A stretch of 64,000 nt of DNA from assembly GCF_029919115.1 (NCBI RefSeq), contig NZ_CP123990.1, positions 1,178,001 through 1,242,000 of the forward strand, read 5' to 3'. The notes beneath the pieces were generated by a model that was not told the origin of the DNA, searched no databases, and saw nothing but the letters and a program-made list of their open reading frames with translations. This DNA comes from Variovorax paradoxus (GTDB lineage Bacteria > Pseudomonadota > Gammaproteobacteria > Burkholderiales > Burkholderiaceae_C). The position numbers and the translations under genes are program-made. This document shows, one piece after another, positions 16,246 through 25,073 of this stretch (the first letter of the stretch is position 1; each line of letters opens with the position of its first letter).

Positions 16246-18663
16246 TCATTGGGCTGCCGCACGTGCCCAGCGGTCGAGGCGCTTTATCGCGCGCTCGAAC
16301 AACTGGCTCGCCGCCCGGGCAAGCGCCGCGTCGCCGGGCTCGATGTGGCGTCCGCTGCCCGCGCCGTCCTGCAAGCCGTAGATCGGATACGCAGCAGTGC
16401 TTTCGGTAGCCGGCACCACCTGGTAGATGAAGTGGTACGGGTCATATGCCAGGTCGGGCAATGTGGGGTCGGTGTCGAGCTTGCGGTCGATCGTCAGGCT
16501 TACCCATGTGGCGCCGGCATCGTTGATGTCCGGCCCGATGCGGCAGGTGCCGAGATTGATGTCGCGGCCATGGTCCACGCCCAGGCTGTGCAGCTTCTCG
16601 ATGGTGGCAACAATGCGCTCTACCGTGATGCTGCCGGTGAGCTGCTGCCACGCGGCGTTGGCTTCCGCCACGCGGCGCTGCAGCTCGGGCCACACGGGCG
16701 GCAATTGCGTCGGCGGGATGTCTTTCCATTCCGCTGGCGGTGCGTGGCCCGTCGGGCTGTGGGCCAGGCACAGCCGCTGGCTCGATCCCTTGCCGCGAAG
16801 GCGGCCGAATATGCCGGGCTGTTCGCTCAGCACGCCCAGATGCCATGTGGGCACAGGCGCAGGGCTGTCGCCATCGGTTTCATGGTTGCCTTGGCGTATC
16901 TGCACGTAGATCGGCTGATTCCCGATTTCCGATTCACCGTTCTTGCGTAGTTCGAACTGCCAGCCGCTTGCTTCGGGCTGCAGGCGCAGCACCGCATAGC
17001 CGTCGTTCAGGGCCAGCAACTCGGTCCAGCCCAGCATCGTTGCGATATCTGGTGCATGGCCGTCCGGCAGCACGGGCTGCTCGGTGGCAGGCGTATTCAG
17101 GGCCTGCGCGCAACGCTCGGCCTGGGCTTCATCGCCCAGCAGCCGCCAGGCTTGGGCGAGGTGCTGGCACAAGCCATCGCTCAGGCGATCGCTTGCGAGC
17201 AGCTCGCGCGTGATCTGTTCCACCAGCGGCCGCTGCCCCAGTTTGGCGGCAGCCTTGGCCGCGAGCGCCATCAAAGCGACACGGCGCGTTTCGGCGGGAA
17301 TGTCGGCAATGAGCTCCTGCAGGGGCGTACTCGCCTGCGCATTGCAGTGGGCCAGGACCTCGAGCACCTGCGCCGGCTGTTCCAGCTGGTCGTAGGCCCA
17401 GGCTACTTCGTCGGCCAGTTGTTCGGCCGGCCACTGGCTGCCGAAGGTGTGGTTCAGCACCTTCCACGACTCGACGGCACCAGCCCATTGCCCGCTGCGG
17501 GTCTGGCAGCTCAGCCGTCCATGGTATTGCTCCCAGAACGGCGACACCGCCCAGCCCTTCTCGTGCCAGGGGATGGCTTCGGCAAAGCGCTCCTGCCGGT
17601 AGTAGCCGTTGATCGCGAGGTTGTTGCACAGCATCGCGTAGATGTGAGGTTCGGCGTCCAGAGGGCCGCCTTCGCCCGTGGCGAAGTAGTGCTCGAAGCG
17701 CGCCGCGCCGAGTTCATAGGCCTCGGCCTCGACCGCGCTGACGCGTGCAAGGTCGATGGTGTTCGTATAAAGGCCTTCGCGCTCCTTGAGCAATTCGACC
17801 GCTTCGGCAAACTCGCATCCCGCGCTGTAGTAGTCGCCGCCGCCCAGGTTGCGGTGCTCGGCCCAGCGGATGCCCTCCAGGTCGAAGGGCTGGCCCATCT
17901 TGTAGTCGAGCAGCACGCGCCAGACCTGGGCACGCGGGTCCGGCACCTGCGCCATGTAGGCGTCGAGGTCGGCCGCAGCGCCTTCGAGGTCGCCGGCGTA
18001 CTCGCGCAACCGGGCGCGAATGCGCAGCGCCGCCGGCAACCCGCCGGTACGCTCGTACATTGCTGCGATGGCGCGCGCGTGGCCCTGCTGGTCGGGGTCG
18101 TCGGCCTCGGGGAGGGAGGCGCGCATCAGTGCGGTCCAGACCCAGTGAAGGGAATGGTCCTCGCCGAGCGAACGCAGGCGTTCGACGATCGGCTGGATTT
18201 GCCTGTCGAAGCACTCGCCGGCCTTGAACATCGCGTCGTGATAGAGCCGGCCGGCCACGTCGTGCTCGCCGTCTTCCCAGGCCCAGTCGGCCGCCTCGTA
18301 CCAGGCGGCAGGCAAGGCGATGGAGCCCAGGCGGGCTACCGCCTCGAGGATCAGGGCGCGCGATTCGGGGCCGCGGCCCAGCCGGCGTGCCAGGTGGGCC
18401 TGCTCATAGAGCGAGAAGCCGGCCTCTTGCCAGTGGTGGGGCGTGCGCGGCCGGGTGGCAAGCAGCGTGGCGCGCTGGCGCTCGTACATGTCCATGGCTT
18501 CGTCGCCGCGGTCGAGTGCGCCGAGCAGGCGTGCCTTGCGCAGGAGCAGGCCCGCGTCGCCGGGATGCTGGCCCAGCGCGTCGTCGGCCATTGCCAGTGC
18601 GGCTTCAAGCCGGTCTTCCTCGTGCAGCGCGTCGATGGATTCAATGGATGCCTCTACGCTCAT
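16246..18663 (-). CDS. Large tetratricopeptide-repeat protein of unknown function
   Basis: An 805-aa soluble protein with no signal peptide. The N-terminal two thirds are helical and TPR-like (for example DRLEAALAMADDALGQHPGDAGLLLRKARL split over the first repeats, and later LYHDAMFKAGECF and RFAEAIPWHEKGWAVSP). The C-terminal 250 residues look more beta-rich and contain no motif I know. It starts on the metY stop codon (ATGA overlap), so it is co-translated with O-acetylhomoserine sulfhydrylase. I do not recognise a named family, and a scaffolding role is only a guess from the repeats. Confidence 0.87.
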   Translation of the reverse strand: MSVEASIESIDALHEEDRLEAALAMADDALGQHPGDAGLLLRKARLLGALDRGDEAMDMYERQRATLLATRPRTPHHWQEAGFSLYEQAHLARRLGRGPESRALILEAVARLGSIALPAAWYEAADWAWEDGEHDVAGRLYHDAMFKAGECFDRQIQPIVERLRSLGEDHSLHWVWTALMRASLPEADDPDQQGHARAIAAMYERTGGLPAALRIRARLREYAGDLEGAAADLDAYMAQVPDPRAQVWRVLLDYKMGQPFDLEGIRWAEHRNLGGGDYYSAGCEFAEAVELLKEREGLYTNTIDLARVSAVEAEAYELGAARFEHYFATGEGGPLDAEPHIYAMLCNNLAINGYYRQERFAEAIPWHEKGWAVSPFWEQYHGRLSCQTRSGQWAGAVESWKVLNHTFGSQWPAEQLADEVAWAYDQLEQPAQVLEVLAHCNAQASTPLQELIADIPAETRRVALMALAAKAAAKLGQRPLVEQITRELLASDRLSDGLCQHLAQAWRLLGDEAQAERCAQALNTPATEQPVLPDGHAPDIATMLGWTELLALNDGYAVLRLQPEASGWQFELRKNGESEIGNQPIYVQIRQGNHETDGDSPAPVPTWHLGVLSEQPGIFGRLRGKGSSQRLCLAHSPTGHAPPAEWKDIPPTQLPPVWPELQRRVAEANAAWQQLTGSITVERIVATIEKLHSLGVDHGRDINLGTCRIGPDINDAGATWVSLTIDRKLDTDPTLPDLAYDPYHFIYQVVPATESTAAYPIYGLQDGAGSGRHIEPGDAALARAASQLFERAIKRLDRWARAAAQ

Positions 18664-19967
18664 GCGGCTTTCTCCGCAGCCTTCAGCGCCCGCTTCAGGT
18701 CGTCGATCAGGTCCGCCGGGTCTTCAAGGCCGATCGAAAGCCGGATCGTCCCTTGCGAAATGCCCGCACCCGCCAGCGCCTCGTCGGTCATGCGGAAGTG
18801 CGTGGTGCTGGCCGGGTGGATCACCAGGCTGCGGCAATCGCCCACATTCGCAAGGTGGCTGAAGAGCTTGAGCGCCTCGATGAACGCCTTGCCCTGCGCG
18901 CGGCTGCCCTTGATGTCGAAGCTGAACACCGCGCCCGCACCGCGTGCGCCGTGGCGCAACAGCTTTTGCGCCAGTGCGTGGCTGGGGTGCGATTCGATCA
19001 GCGGATGGCCCACGCGCGACACGAACGGGTGGCTCGCGAGAAACTCGACCACCTTCTGCGTGTTGTCGATGTGGCGCTCCATGCGCAGCGGCAGGGTTTC
19101 GATGCCCTGCAAGATCAGCCAGGCGGTGTGCGGGCTCATCGAGGCACCGAAGTCGCGCAGGCCCTCGCGCCGCGCGCGCAGCAGGAATGCACCGACCGTG
19201 CTTTCCTCGCTGAAGACCATGTTGTGAAAGCCATCGTAGGCCTGGGTCAACTCCGCGAATTTGCCGGATTTTTCCCAGTCGAAACTGCCGCCGTCGACCG
19301 CCACGCCGCCGATCACGGTGCCGTGGCCCGAGAGGAACTTGGTGGCCGAGTGGTAGACAAGGTCGGCGCCCCAGTCGAAGGGCTTGATGAGGTAGGGCGA
19401 GGTGAGCGTGGAATCGACCAGCAGCGGCACGCCGGCTTCATGGGCAATGTCGCTCACCGCCGGAATGTCGAGCACGTCGAGCCCGGGGTTGCCCACGGTT
19501 TCGCCGAAGAAGAGCTTGGTTTCGGGGCGCACCGCGGCGCGCCAGCCGTCCAGGTCCCCGGGCTTCACGAAGGTGGTTTCAATGCCGAAGCGCCGCATCG
19601 TGTAGTGCAGCAGGTTCTGCGAGCCGCCGTAGAGCGCGGTACTGGCCACGATGTGGGAGCCCGCACCCATGAGCGTGGCGATCGAAAGGTGCAGCGCCGC
19701 TTGCCCGCTGGCGGTGGCAATGGCGCCAATGCCGCCTTCGAGCGCCGAAACACGCTGCTCGAGCACCGCATTGGTCGGGTTGCTGATGCGCGAGTACACA
19801 TGGCCCGCGCGCTCCAGGTTGAAGAGCGCCGCCGCATGGTCGCTCGACTCGAAGACGAAAGAAGTGGTGAGGTGGATCGGCACCGCCCGCGCGCCGGTGG
19901 CGGGGTCGGGTGCGGCGCCGGCGTGCAGCGCCAAAGTATCGAATCCGGGGTCGGAATAGCCGGGCAT
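18660..19967 (-). CDS. metY: O-acetylhomoserine (thiol)-lyase
   Basis: A 435-aa PLP enzyme of the Cys/Met metabolism family that makes homocysteine from O-acetylhomoserine and sulfide. The Schiff-base lysine is K210 in YHSATKFLSGHG. Other landmarks are DTLALHAGAAPDPATGARAVPI, YSRISNPTNAVLEQR and ATASGQAALHLS. The length (about 430) fits MetY rather than the shorter cystathionine enzymes. ATG 19967 is preferred over the GTG two codons upstream because an AAAGGTG ribosome site is spaced correctly. It is the first gene of a two-gene unit with the TPR protein. Confidence 0.94.
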   Translation of the reverse strand: MPGYSDPGFDTLALHAGAAPDPATGARAVPIHLTTSFVFESSDHAAALFNLERAGHVYSRISNPTNAVLEQRVSALEGGIGAIATASGQAALHLSIATLMGAGSHIVASTALYGGSQNLLHYTMRRFGIETTFVKPGDLDGWRAAVRPETKLFFGETVGNPGLDVLDIPAVSDIAHEAGVPLLVDSTLTSPYLIKPFDWGADLVYHSATKFLSGHGTVIGGVAVDGGSFDWEKSGKFAELTQAYDGFHNMVFSEESTVGAFLLRARREGLRDFGASMSPHTAWLILQGIETLPLRMERHIDNTQKVVEFLASHPFVSRVGHPLIESHPSHALAQKLLRHGARGAGAVFSFDIKGSRAQGKAFIEALKLFSHLANVGDCRSLVIHPASTTHFRMTDEALAGAGISQGTIRLSIGLEDPADLIDDLKRALKAAEKAA

Positions 19968-20110
19968 GAGCACCTTTCTGGGTTCGTTCGCAATGCCCCG
20001 TTACGTCTGCTAATCATGCGCGCGCATCATGGGCGTGGGAGTCGGCGCCGATTGTGGGCTATATTCAATTCGGCACCGCCGCCGAGAACGATTTCCGAGA
20101 GGAGCACACG

Positions 20111-20551
20111 ATGAAAGTCAGCGACATCCTTCGCGTCAAGGGCAACACGCTCTTCACCATCACGCCTGACGACCTGCTGGCCGAAGCGGTCAAGACCATG
20201 GCGGAAAAGGACATCGGCTCCCTGGTGGTCATGGAACACGGCGACCTGGTCGGCATGCTCACCTTCAGGGAAGTGATCGTGGCCCTGGTCGACAACGGCG
20301 GCCAGGTGGGCGGCACGCTCGTGCGCAAGGCCATGGACGATGCGCCCGTCACGTGCACCCTCGAAACCGAGCTCGACGAAATCCGCCGCATCATGCTGGA
20401 GCGCCACGCGCGCTACATGCCCGTCATGGACAAGCGCATGCTGATGGGCGTGATCAGCTTCTACGACGTGGCCAAGGCGGTGGTGGACAGCCAGAACTTC
20501 GAGAACAAGATGTTGAAGGCCTACATCCGCGACTGGCCTGAAGAGCAGTAG
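20111..20551 (+). CDS. Two-CBS-domain protein
   Basis: A 146-aa protein consisting of a pair of CBS domains, which bind adenine nucleotides and act as energy sensors. The first (about 1-60) contains LAEAVKTMAEKDIGSLVVMEHGDLVGMLTFRE and the second (about 75-135) contains LDEIRRIMLERHARYMPVMD and LMGVISFYDVAKAVV. There is no catalytic domain, so its partner is unknown. It stands alone, divergent from metY, with a TATATT hexamer about 40 bases upstream that may be its -10 element, and a GAGAGGAG ribosome site. Confidence 0.93.
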   Translation: MKVSDILRVKGNTLFTITPDDLLAEAVKTMAEKDIGSLVVMEHGDLVGMLTFREVIVALVDNGGQVGGTLVRKAMDDAPVTCTLETELDEIRRIMLERHARYMPVMDKRMLMGVISFYDVAKAVVDSQNFENKMLKAYIRDWPEEQ

Positions 20552-20581
20552 CCGGCCGCGCGCCGGCTATGCCCGGCGAGC

Positions 20582-21586
20582 TTATTCCTTGATATTGGCC
20601 GTCTGCACGATCTTCTGGTTGCGGGCGTATTCGGCCTGCACAAACTGCCCGAACTGCTCGGGCGTGCCGCTGCCGGGCAGGGCGCCTTGCTCATTGAGCT
20701 TGGCACGCACCTGTTCCTCGGCCAGCACCGCGTTCAGCTCCTGGTTGAGGCGCGCCACCACGGCGGGCGGGGTCTTGGCGGGCGCGAAAATGCCGGTCCA
20801 GCTCACCATGTCGTAGCCCTTGAGACCGGGCATCTCGCTGAAGGTGGGCACGTTGGGCAGTGCCGCCAGGCGCTGGCTGCCGGTAATGCCCAGCGCCTTC
20901 AGGCGGTTGCCGTTCACATGCGGAATGGCGCTGGTGCTCACCAGCATCGCCAGGTCGACCTGGTTGCCGATCACGTCCGTGGCAATCTGCGCGCCGCCGC
21001 GGTAGGGCACGTGGGTCACGAAGATGCCGCTGCGCTGCTTCAAGAGTTCCATGGCCAGCTGCAGCACCGTGCCCACGCCCGAGGTGGCGTAGTTGTAGGC
21101 GCCGGGCTTGGCCTTGGCGAGCTTCACGAAGTCGGCATAGGTCTGCGCCTCCAGGCCGGGGCGTGCCACCAGCACCATCGGCGCGGTGTTGAGCATGCCC
21201 ACCGGCGCAAGATCCTTGAGCGGATCGAACTTGAAGGCCGAGGGGTTGACCAGCCGGCCGATGGCAATGGCGCTGTCGGGCCCGACCACCAGCGTGTAGC
21301 CGTCGGGCGCCGCATTCACGGCCTTGGCCACGCCGATGGCCCCGCCCGCTCCACTGACGTTGTCGATGACGACCGACTGCTTCAACCGCTCGGCCAGCCG
21401 CGTGGCGACCAGGCGGGCGTTGACGTCCACACTGCCGCCTGCCGTGTACGGAACGATCAGCGTGATCGGCTTGGCGGTGGGCCATGCGGCCTGTGCAAGT
21501 GCTGCGGCGGGCAGCATCGCGCAGAGAGTGGCGGCAAGAAGAGTGCGGCGGGGCAGGCTGAAGGGTTGGGTCATGGCTTGGCTCAT
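20582..21586 (-). CDS. Bug/TctC-type binding protein
   Basis: A 334-aa periplasmic binding protein with an N-terminal signal (SLPRRTLLAATLCAMLPAA then ALAQ) and family core [65 protein letters not shown] and NRLKALGITG. It lies 2 bases behind the adenosine-deaminase-like gene, so uptake and deamination are probably linked. ATG 21586 gives tight coupling; ATG 21574 is an alternative four codons in. No TctA/B genes are nearby. Confidence 0.93.
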   Translation of the reverse strand: MSQAMTQPFSLPRRTLLAATLCAMLPAAALAQAAWPTAKPITLIVPYTAGGSVDVNARLVATRLAERLKQSVVIDNVSGAGGAIGVAKAVNAAPDGYTLVVGPDSAIAIGRLVNPSAFKFDPLKDLAPVGMLNTAPMVLVARPGLEAQTYADFVKLAKAKPGAYNYATSGVGTVLQLAMELLKQRSGIFVTHVPYRGGAQIATDVIGNQVDLAMLVSTSAIPHVNGNRLKALGITGSQRLAALPNVPTFSEMPGLKGYDMVSWTGIFAPAKTPPAVVARLNQELNAVLAEEQVRAKLNEQGALPGSGTPEQFGQFVQAEYARNQKIVQTANIKE

Positions 21587-21588
21587 TG

Positions 21589-22674
21589 CTAGTGGGCAGT
21601 TTGCGGTTCTTGTGCGAGGCGGGCGCGCAGCGCGTCGAATTCCTGGCTCCATTGCGTGCGCCATGCGCGGCGCTGGGTGTCGTCGATCCACGCGCCGTCG
21701 AGGCCGTTGTGCATGAAGCCGCGCAGGTCGTCCAGGCCGAAGCCGAAGTCGCGCACCATCATCAGCCAGGCCCCGGTGGGCGTGACCTTGTGCAGCGTCG
21801 GGTCGTCGGTGTTGGGATGGATGCGCAGCCCCAGGCCGGGCATGCGCCGGATCGGGTGGTCCAGCGCCCAGCGCTCCGGCGGCAGGGTACGCAGGTAGTA
21901 GGAGTTGGTGGGCACCACGGTAAAGATCACGCCGCGCTCGGCGCACTGGCGCGCGAAGTCGGGCTGATCGACCACCGTGTAGCCGTGGTCGATGCGGTCG
22001 ACCTGCAGCATGTCGAGCGCGGTGCGCACGTTGGTCCACGGCATGCCGAATTCGCCCGCGTGCGCGGTGGCCTTGAGCCCTGCGCGCCGCGCTGCGGCAT
22101 ATGCCTCGGCAAAAAGCTCGGGCGGCCGGTCGGTCTCGCGGTAGTCGATGCCGATGCCGATCACCTCGTCGCAGCGGTACGCCTTGACCCACTCCACCAT
22201 TTCGACGGCAGCCTCCGGGCTGGCCTCCCGGTCGATGGCTGCGATGAGACGGCCGATGATGCCGAACTCCTGCTGCGCGTCCTGAAGGGCACGCACGATC
22301 GCGCACTGCGCCATCGAATACGGAATGCCGGAGCCGTGCACCGTCCCGGTCGGGTTCCAGAAGAACTCGGCGTAGCGCACGTTGTGGGCTGCGGCGTCCT
22401 CCAGGTATTCGAGCGTCAGCTGGTACAGGTCGCCGGGGCTGCGAACCAGCTGCGCGTCGAGCGCACGCAGCACGCGCAGCACGCCGACGGGCTTTTCTCC
22501 GCGCGTATAGAAGCCTTCGATTTCGTCGGCCGCCAGCGGCGAACCGGCGCGATGGTTGAGTTGCTTGAAGGTTTCGCGGCGCACCGTGCCGAACAGGTGG
22601 CAATGCAGCTCCACCTTGGGCATCGCATGCAGCATGGATTCCAGCGTGAGGGGCGGCAGATCGAGGCGGGTCAT
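21589..22674 (-). CDS. Adenosine-deaminase-like amidohydrolase with altered sugar-binding site
   Basis: A 361-aa metal-dependent deaminase of the ADA family. The zinc site is intact: H24-C-H26, HAGEFG with the catalytic Glu, RIDHG and NTDDP. The residue that binds the ribose 5'-hydroxyl in true adenosine deaminase (Asp in HxHLDG) is replaced: this protein reads HCHLFG, with F28. The native substrate is therefore probably not adenosine but another aminated ring. It is grouped with an orphan Bug protein and a divergent LysR gene. Start at ATG 22674. Confidence 0.9.
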   Translation of the reverse strand: MTRLDLPPLTLESMLHAMPKVELHCHLFGTVRRETFKQLNHRAGSPLAADEIEGFYTRGEKPVGVLRVLRALDAQLVRSPGDLYQLTLEYLEDAAAHNVRYAEFFWNPTGTVHGSGIPYSMAQCAIVRALQDAQQEFGIIGRLIAAIDREASPEAAVEMVEWVKAYRCDEVIGIGIDYRETDRPPELFAEAYAAARRAGLKATAHAGEFGMPWTNVRTALDMLQVDRIDHGYTVVDQPDFARQCAERGVIFTVVPTNSYYLRTLPPERWALDHPIRRMPGLGLRIHPNTDDPTLHKVTPTGAWLMMVRDFGFGLDDLRGFMHNGLDGAWIDDTQRRAWRTQWSQEFDALRARLAQEPQTAH

Positions 22675-22714
22675 GCCGGGCAGTCTAGGGAGCGGCGCGT
22701 CATAAGCAAAATTT

Positions 22715-22742
22715 TGAATTTCTATAATTTGATTCACTGAAT
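22715..22742. promoter_or_regulatory. Divergent promoter/operator region of lysR and the deaminase
   Basis: An AT-rich patch in otherwise GC-rich DNA between two divergent genes. It holds three half-sites, TGAAT (22715), ATTCA (22732) and TGAAT (22738). The last two form the palindrome ATTCACTGAAT, and the first two flank a TATAAT hexamer at 22723-22728. This is a plausible LysR-type binding site overlapping a promoter, but the -35 element is weak on either strand. Confidence 0.4.
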
Positions 22743-22761
22743 TAATCGCCGACCCAACTCC

Positions 22762-23718
22762 ATGGCCTCTTCGCCGCTTCGGGCGCTCACGCTGCGCCAG
22801 CTTCAGTTCTTCTCGGTGCTGGTGGAAGAAGGCCACTTCGGCCGCGCGGCGCGCCGGCTGGCCATTACCCAGCCGGCGCTGAGCAATGCCATCAAGCAGA
22901 TGGAGAAGCTGCTGGGCGCGGAGTTGCTGACCCGTTCCACCCACCGGCTGGAGCTCACGTCGGTGGGCGCCGAGGTGCTGGCGCGCACCGACTTTTTGGT
23001 CAATGCGTTCGATGTGGCGCTGCGCGATATCGAGAGCACGGTGCAGCGCGGCCGGGCTTTCGTGCGCGTGGGTGTGATTCCCTCGGCCAGCGGGCGCGTG
23101 ATGGCCGCGGCGAGCGAATTTCTTGAAACCGGAGGGCGCGAGGTCGAAATTGCCTGGCGCGACGCGCCTTCGACCGATCTGCTGGCCGAACTGCGCAGCG
23201 GCCAGCTCGACATGGCCGTTGCAGCAATTACAGAGCCACCGGGCGGCCTGACCTGTGTCGACCTGTTCCGCGACCCGTTGGTACTGGTGGTGCCGCGCGA
23301 CCATGCGCTGGCCGCGGCCGCCGACGCGAGCTGGGAGGCCATCGGCAAGGAACGCCTGGTGCTGTTCGAGAGCGGCAGCATGCCGGCGCTCGGCAACCCT
23401 GCCCGCGCCCAGTTCGAGCAGGGCCCCGAGCCCTACCGCGTCAGCTATTCCGAAACGCTGTATGCGCTGGTGCGAAGCGGCCAAGCGCTGGGGCTGATGC
23501 CGCGGCTCTACACCTCGTCGCTGCGCGACCCGGAACTGGTGGTGGTCCCGTTGTCGAAGCCGCGCGTCGAGCGGCGCCTGGTGCTGGCCTACCTGCCGGG
23601 GCCGATGCGCAACGTGGCGGCGCAAGAGCTGATTGCGTTTCTGCGCGAGCGGCTCCCCCAGGCCGGCGAAGCCGCGGTGCGGTGCGTGGCGGCGAAGGGC
23701 GCGCGAGGCCGGCGCTGA
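22762..23718 (+). CDS. LysR-type regulator, divergent from deaminase
   Basis: A 318-aa LysR-family regulator. The N-terminal DNA-binding domain is clear (LRQLQFFSVLVEEGHFGRAA, ITQPALSNAIKQMEKLLGAE) and the effector domain begins near residue 95. It is divergent from an adenosine-deaminase-like gene and its Bug partner, so it probably responds to their substrate. The TGA stop sits inside the first copy of a short tandem repeat (23714-23744). Confidence 0.93.
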   Translation: MASSPLRALTLRQLQFFSVLVEEGHFGRAARRLAITQPALSNAIKQMEKLLGAELLTRSTHRLELTSVGAEVLARTDFLVNAFDVALRDIESTVQRGRAFVRVGVIPSASGRVMAAASEFLETGGREVEIAWRDAPSTDLLAELRSGQLDMAVAAITEPPGGLTCVDLFRDPLVLVVPRDHALAAAADASWEAIGKERLVLFESGSMPALGNPARAQFEQGPEPYRVSYSETLYALVRSGQALGLMPRLYTSSLRDPELVVVPLSKPRVERRLVLAYLPGPMRNVAAQELIAFLRERLPQAGEAAVRCVAAKGARGRR

Positions 23719-23744
23719 GATCGGGGCTGAGATCGGGGCTGAGA
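23714..23744. repeat. Short tandem repeat at a gene end
   Basis: Two full copies and a partial third of the 12-base unit GCTGAGATCGGG. The stop codon of the LysR gene (TGA) is within the first copy, and each copy carries a TGA in the same frame. It probably arose by slippage and has no evident function. Confidence 0.7.
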
Positions 23745-23754
23745 CTAGGCCGAT

Positions 23755-24972
23755 CTAGTGCAACTCAGCCGCGGCGTGAATGGTTTCGCGCACGCGCGGA
23801 TAGATCTGCGCATTCCACTTGCTGCCGCTGAAAACGCCGTAGTGGCCCACGCCGGCCTGCAGATGGTGCACCTTCAGGTAGGGCCGGATGCCGGTGCACA
23901 GGTCTTGCGCCGCCACCGTCTGGCCGACCGCGCAGATGTCGTCGCGCTCGCCTTCCACCGTGAGCAGCGCGGTGCGGCGGATGGCGGCCGGGTTCACCGT
24001 GCGGTCGCCCACCGTGAGCACGCCGCGCGGCAGGTCGTAGGTCTGGAACACGCGTTCCACTGTCTCCAGGTAGAACTCGGCCGGCAGGTCGTTCACCGCC
24101 AGGTATTCCTCGTAGAAGGCGGCAATGGTGCGCGCCTTCTCGATCTCGCCTTCGACAAGATGCTTGGCCATGTCTTCGAACTGCTTCTTGTGGCGCTCGG
24201 GGTTCATGCTCATGAAGGCCGAAAGCTGCAGGAAGCCCGGGTACACGCGCCGCATCATGCCGGCATGCGGCCACGGCACGTGGCTGATGAGGTTGCGGCG
24301 GAACCACTCGATGGGCTTGCTGGTGGCAAGCTTGTTCACACCGGTCGGGTTGATGCGGCAATCGACCGGGCCGGCCATGAGCGTGAGGCTGCGCGGCGTG
24401 GCCGGGTTGTCGTCTTCGGCCATGAGCGCGGTGGCAGCCAGCGCAGCCACGCAGGGCTGGCACACGGCCACCATGTGCACGCCCGAGCCGACCGCCTCGA
24501 GAAACTGGATGAGCTGCAGCGTGTAGTCGTCCAGGCTGAAGCCGCCATGCCACAGCGGCACGTCGCGCGCGTTGTGCCAGTCGGTCAGGTACACGTCATG
24601 GTCGCGCAGCAGGGTGCGCACGGTTTCGCGCAGCAGCGTGGCAAAGTGGCCCGACAGTGGTGCAACCAGCAGCACGGGCGGGTGCACGGCCTTTGAGTCC
24701 TTGCGGAAGTGCAGCAGCGTGCCGAAGGGCGAGACCAGTGTTTTCTCTTCGTGCACGGCGGTTTCCGTGCCGTCGACCACAACGCTGTGAATGGCGTAGC
24801 CGGGCCGCGAATGGGTGAGCCGCATGCGCGAAAACACCTCGAACTGCGCGGCCATGCGCCGCACCATGGTGCGTTCGGTGCCGTCCTTCCAGAGTGCCTG
24901 GCCGAGGTACTGGGCTGCGAGCCGGGAGGGCGAGAGCAGGTCGGCTTGGTTCTGGTAGGCCCGGTACAACAT
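23755..24972 (-). CDS. phaZ: Intracellular polyhydroxybutyrate depolymerase
   Basis: A 405-aa protein of the intracellular PHB depolymerase family, which mobilises stored PHB granules. The nucleophile is the unusual cysteine of this family, C171 in MVAVCQPCVAA, matching the Cys of the Cupriavidus PhaZ1 enzyme rather than a lipase serine. Other landmarks are DWHNARDVPLWHGGFSLDDY, TLMAGPVDCRINPT and the catalytic histidine near VGHYGVFSG. There is no signal peptide. I start at ATG 24972 (MLYRAYQNQADLLSP), the family N-terminus. No phaC or phasin gene is adjacent. Confidence 0.94.
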   Translation of the reverse strand: MLYRAYQNQADLLSPSRLAAQYLGQALWKDGTERTMVRRMAAQFEVFSRMRLTHSRPGYAIHSVVVDGTETAVHEEKTLVSPFGTLLHFRKDSKAVHPPVLLVAPLSGHFATLLRETVRTLLRDHDVYLTDWHNARDVPLWHGGFSLDDYTLQLIQFLEAVGSGVHMVAVCQPCVAALAATALMAEDDNPATPRSLTLMAGPVDCRINPTGVNKLATSKPIEWFRRNLISHVPWPHAGMMRRVYPGFLQLSAFMSMNPERHKKQFEDMAKHLVEGEIEKARTIAAFYEEYLAVNDLPAEFYLETVERVFQTYDLPRGVLTVGDRTVNPAAIRRTALLTVEGERDDICAVGQTVAAQDLCTGIRPYLKVHHLQAGVGHYGVFSGSKWNAQIYPRVRETIHAAAELH

Positions 24973-25073
24973 AAAGGTAGTACAGGCAAGTTGCGGGCCA
25001 AGCGGTGGCACAGGCCTTGCACGGCCATGGGAGCCGACCCGGCAGCTAGGCACACCCGCCAAGGAGACCCACG

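Noticed and set aside
17056..19227. Long plus-strand open frame (723 codons) opposite the TPR protein and metY
   Set aside because: Its translation is Arg/Gly/Val/His-rich without family motifs. The opposite strand encodes two convincing proteins; long antisense frames are expected in GC-rich DNA.
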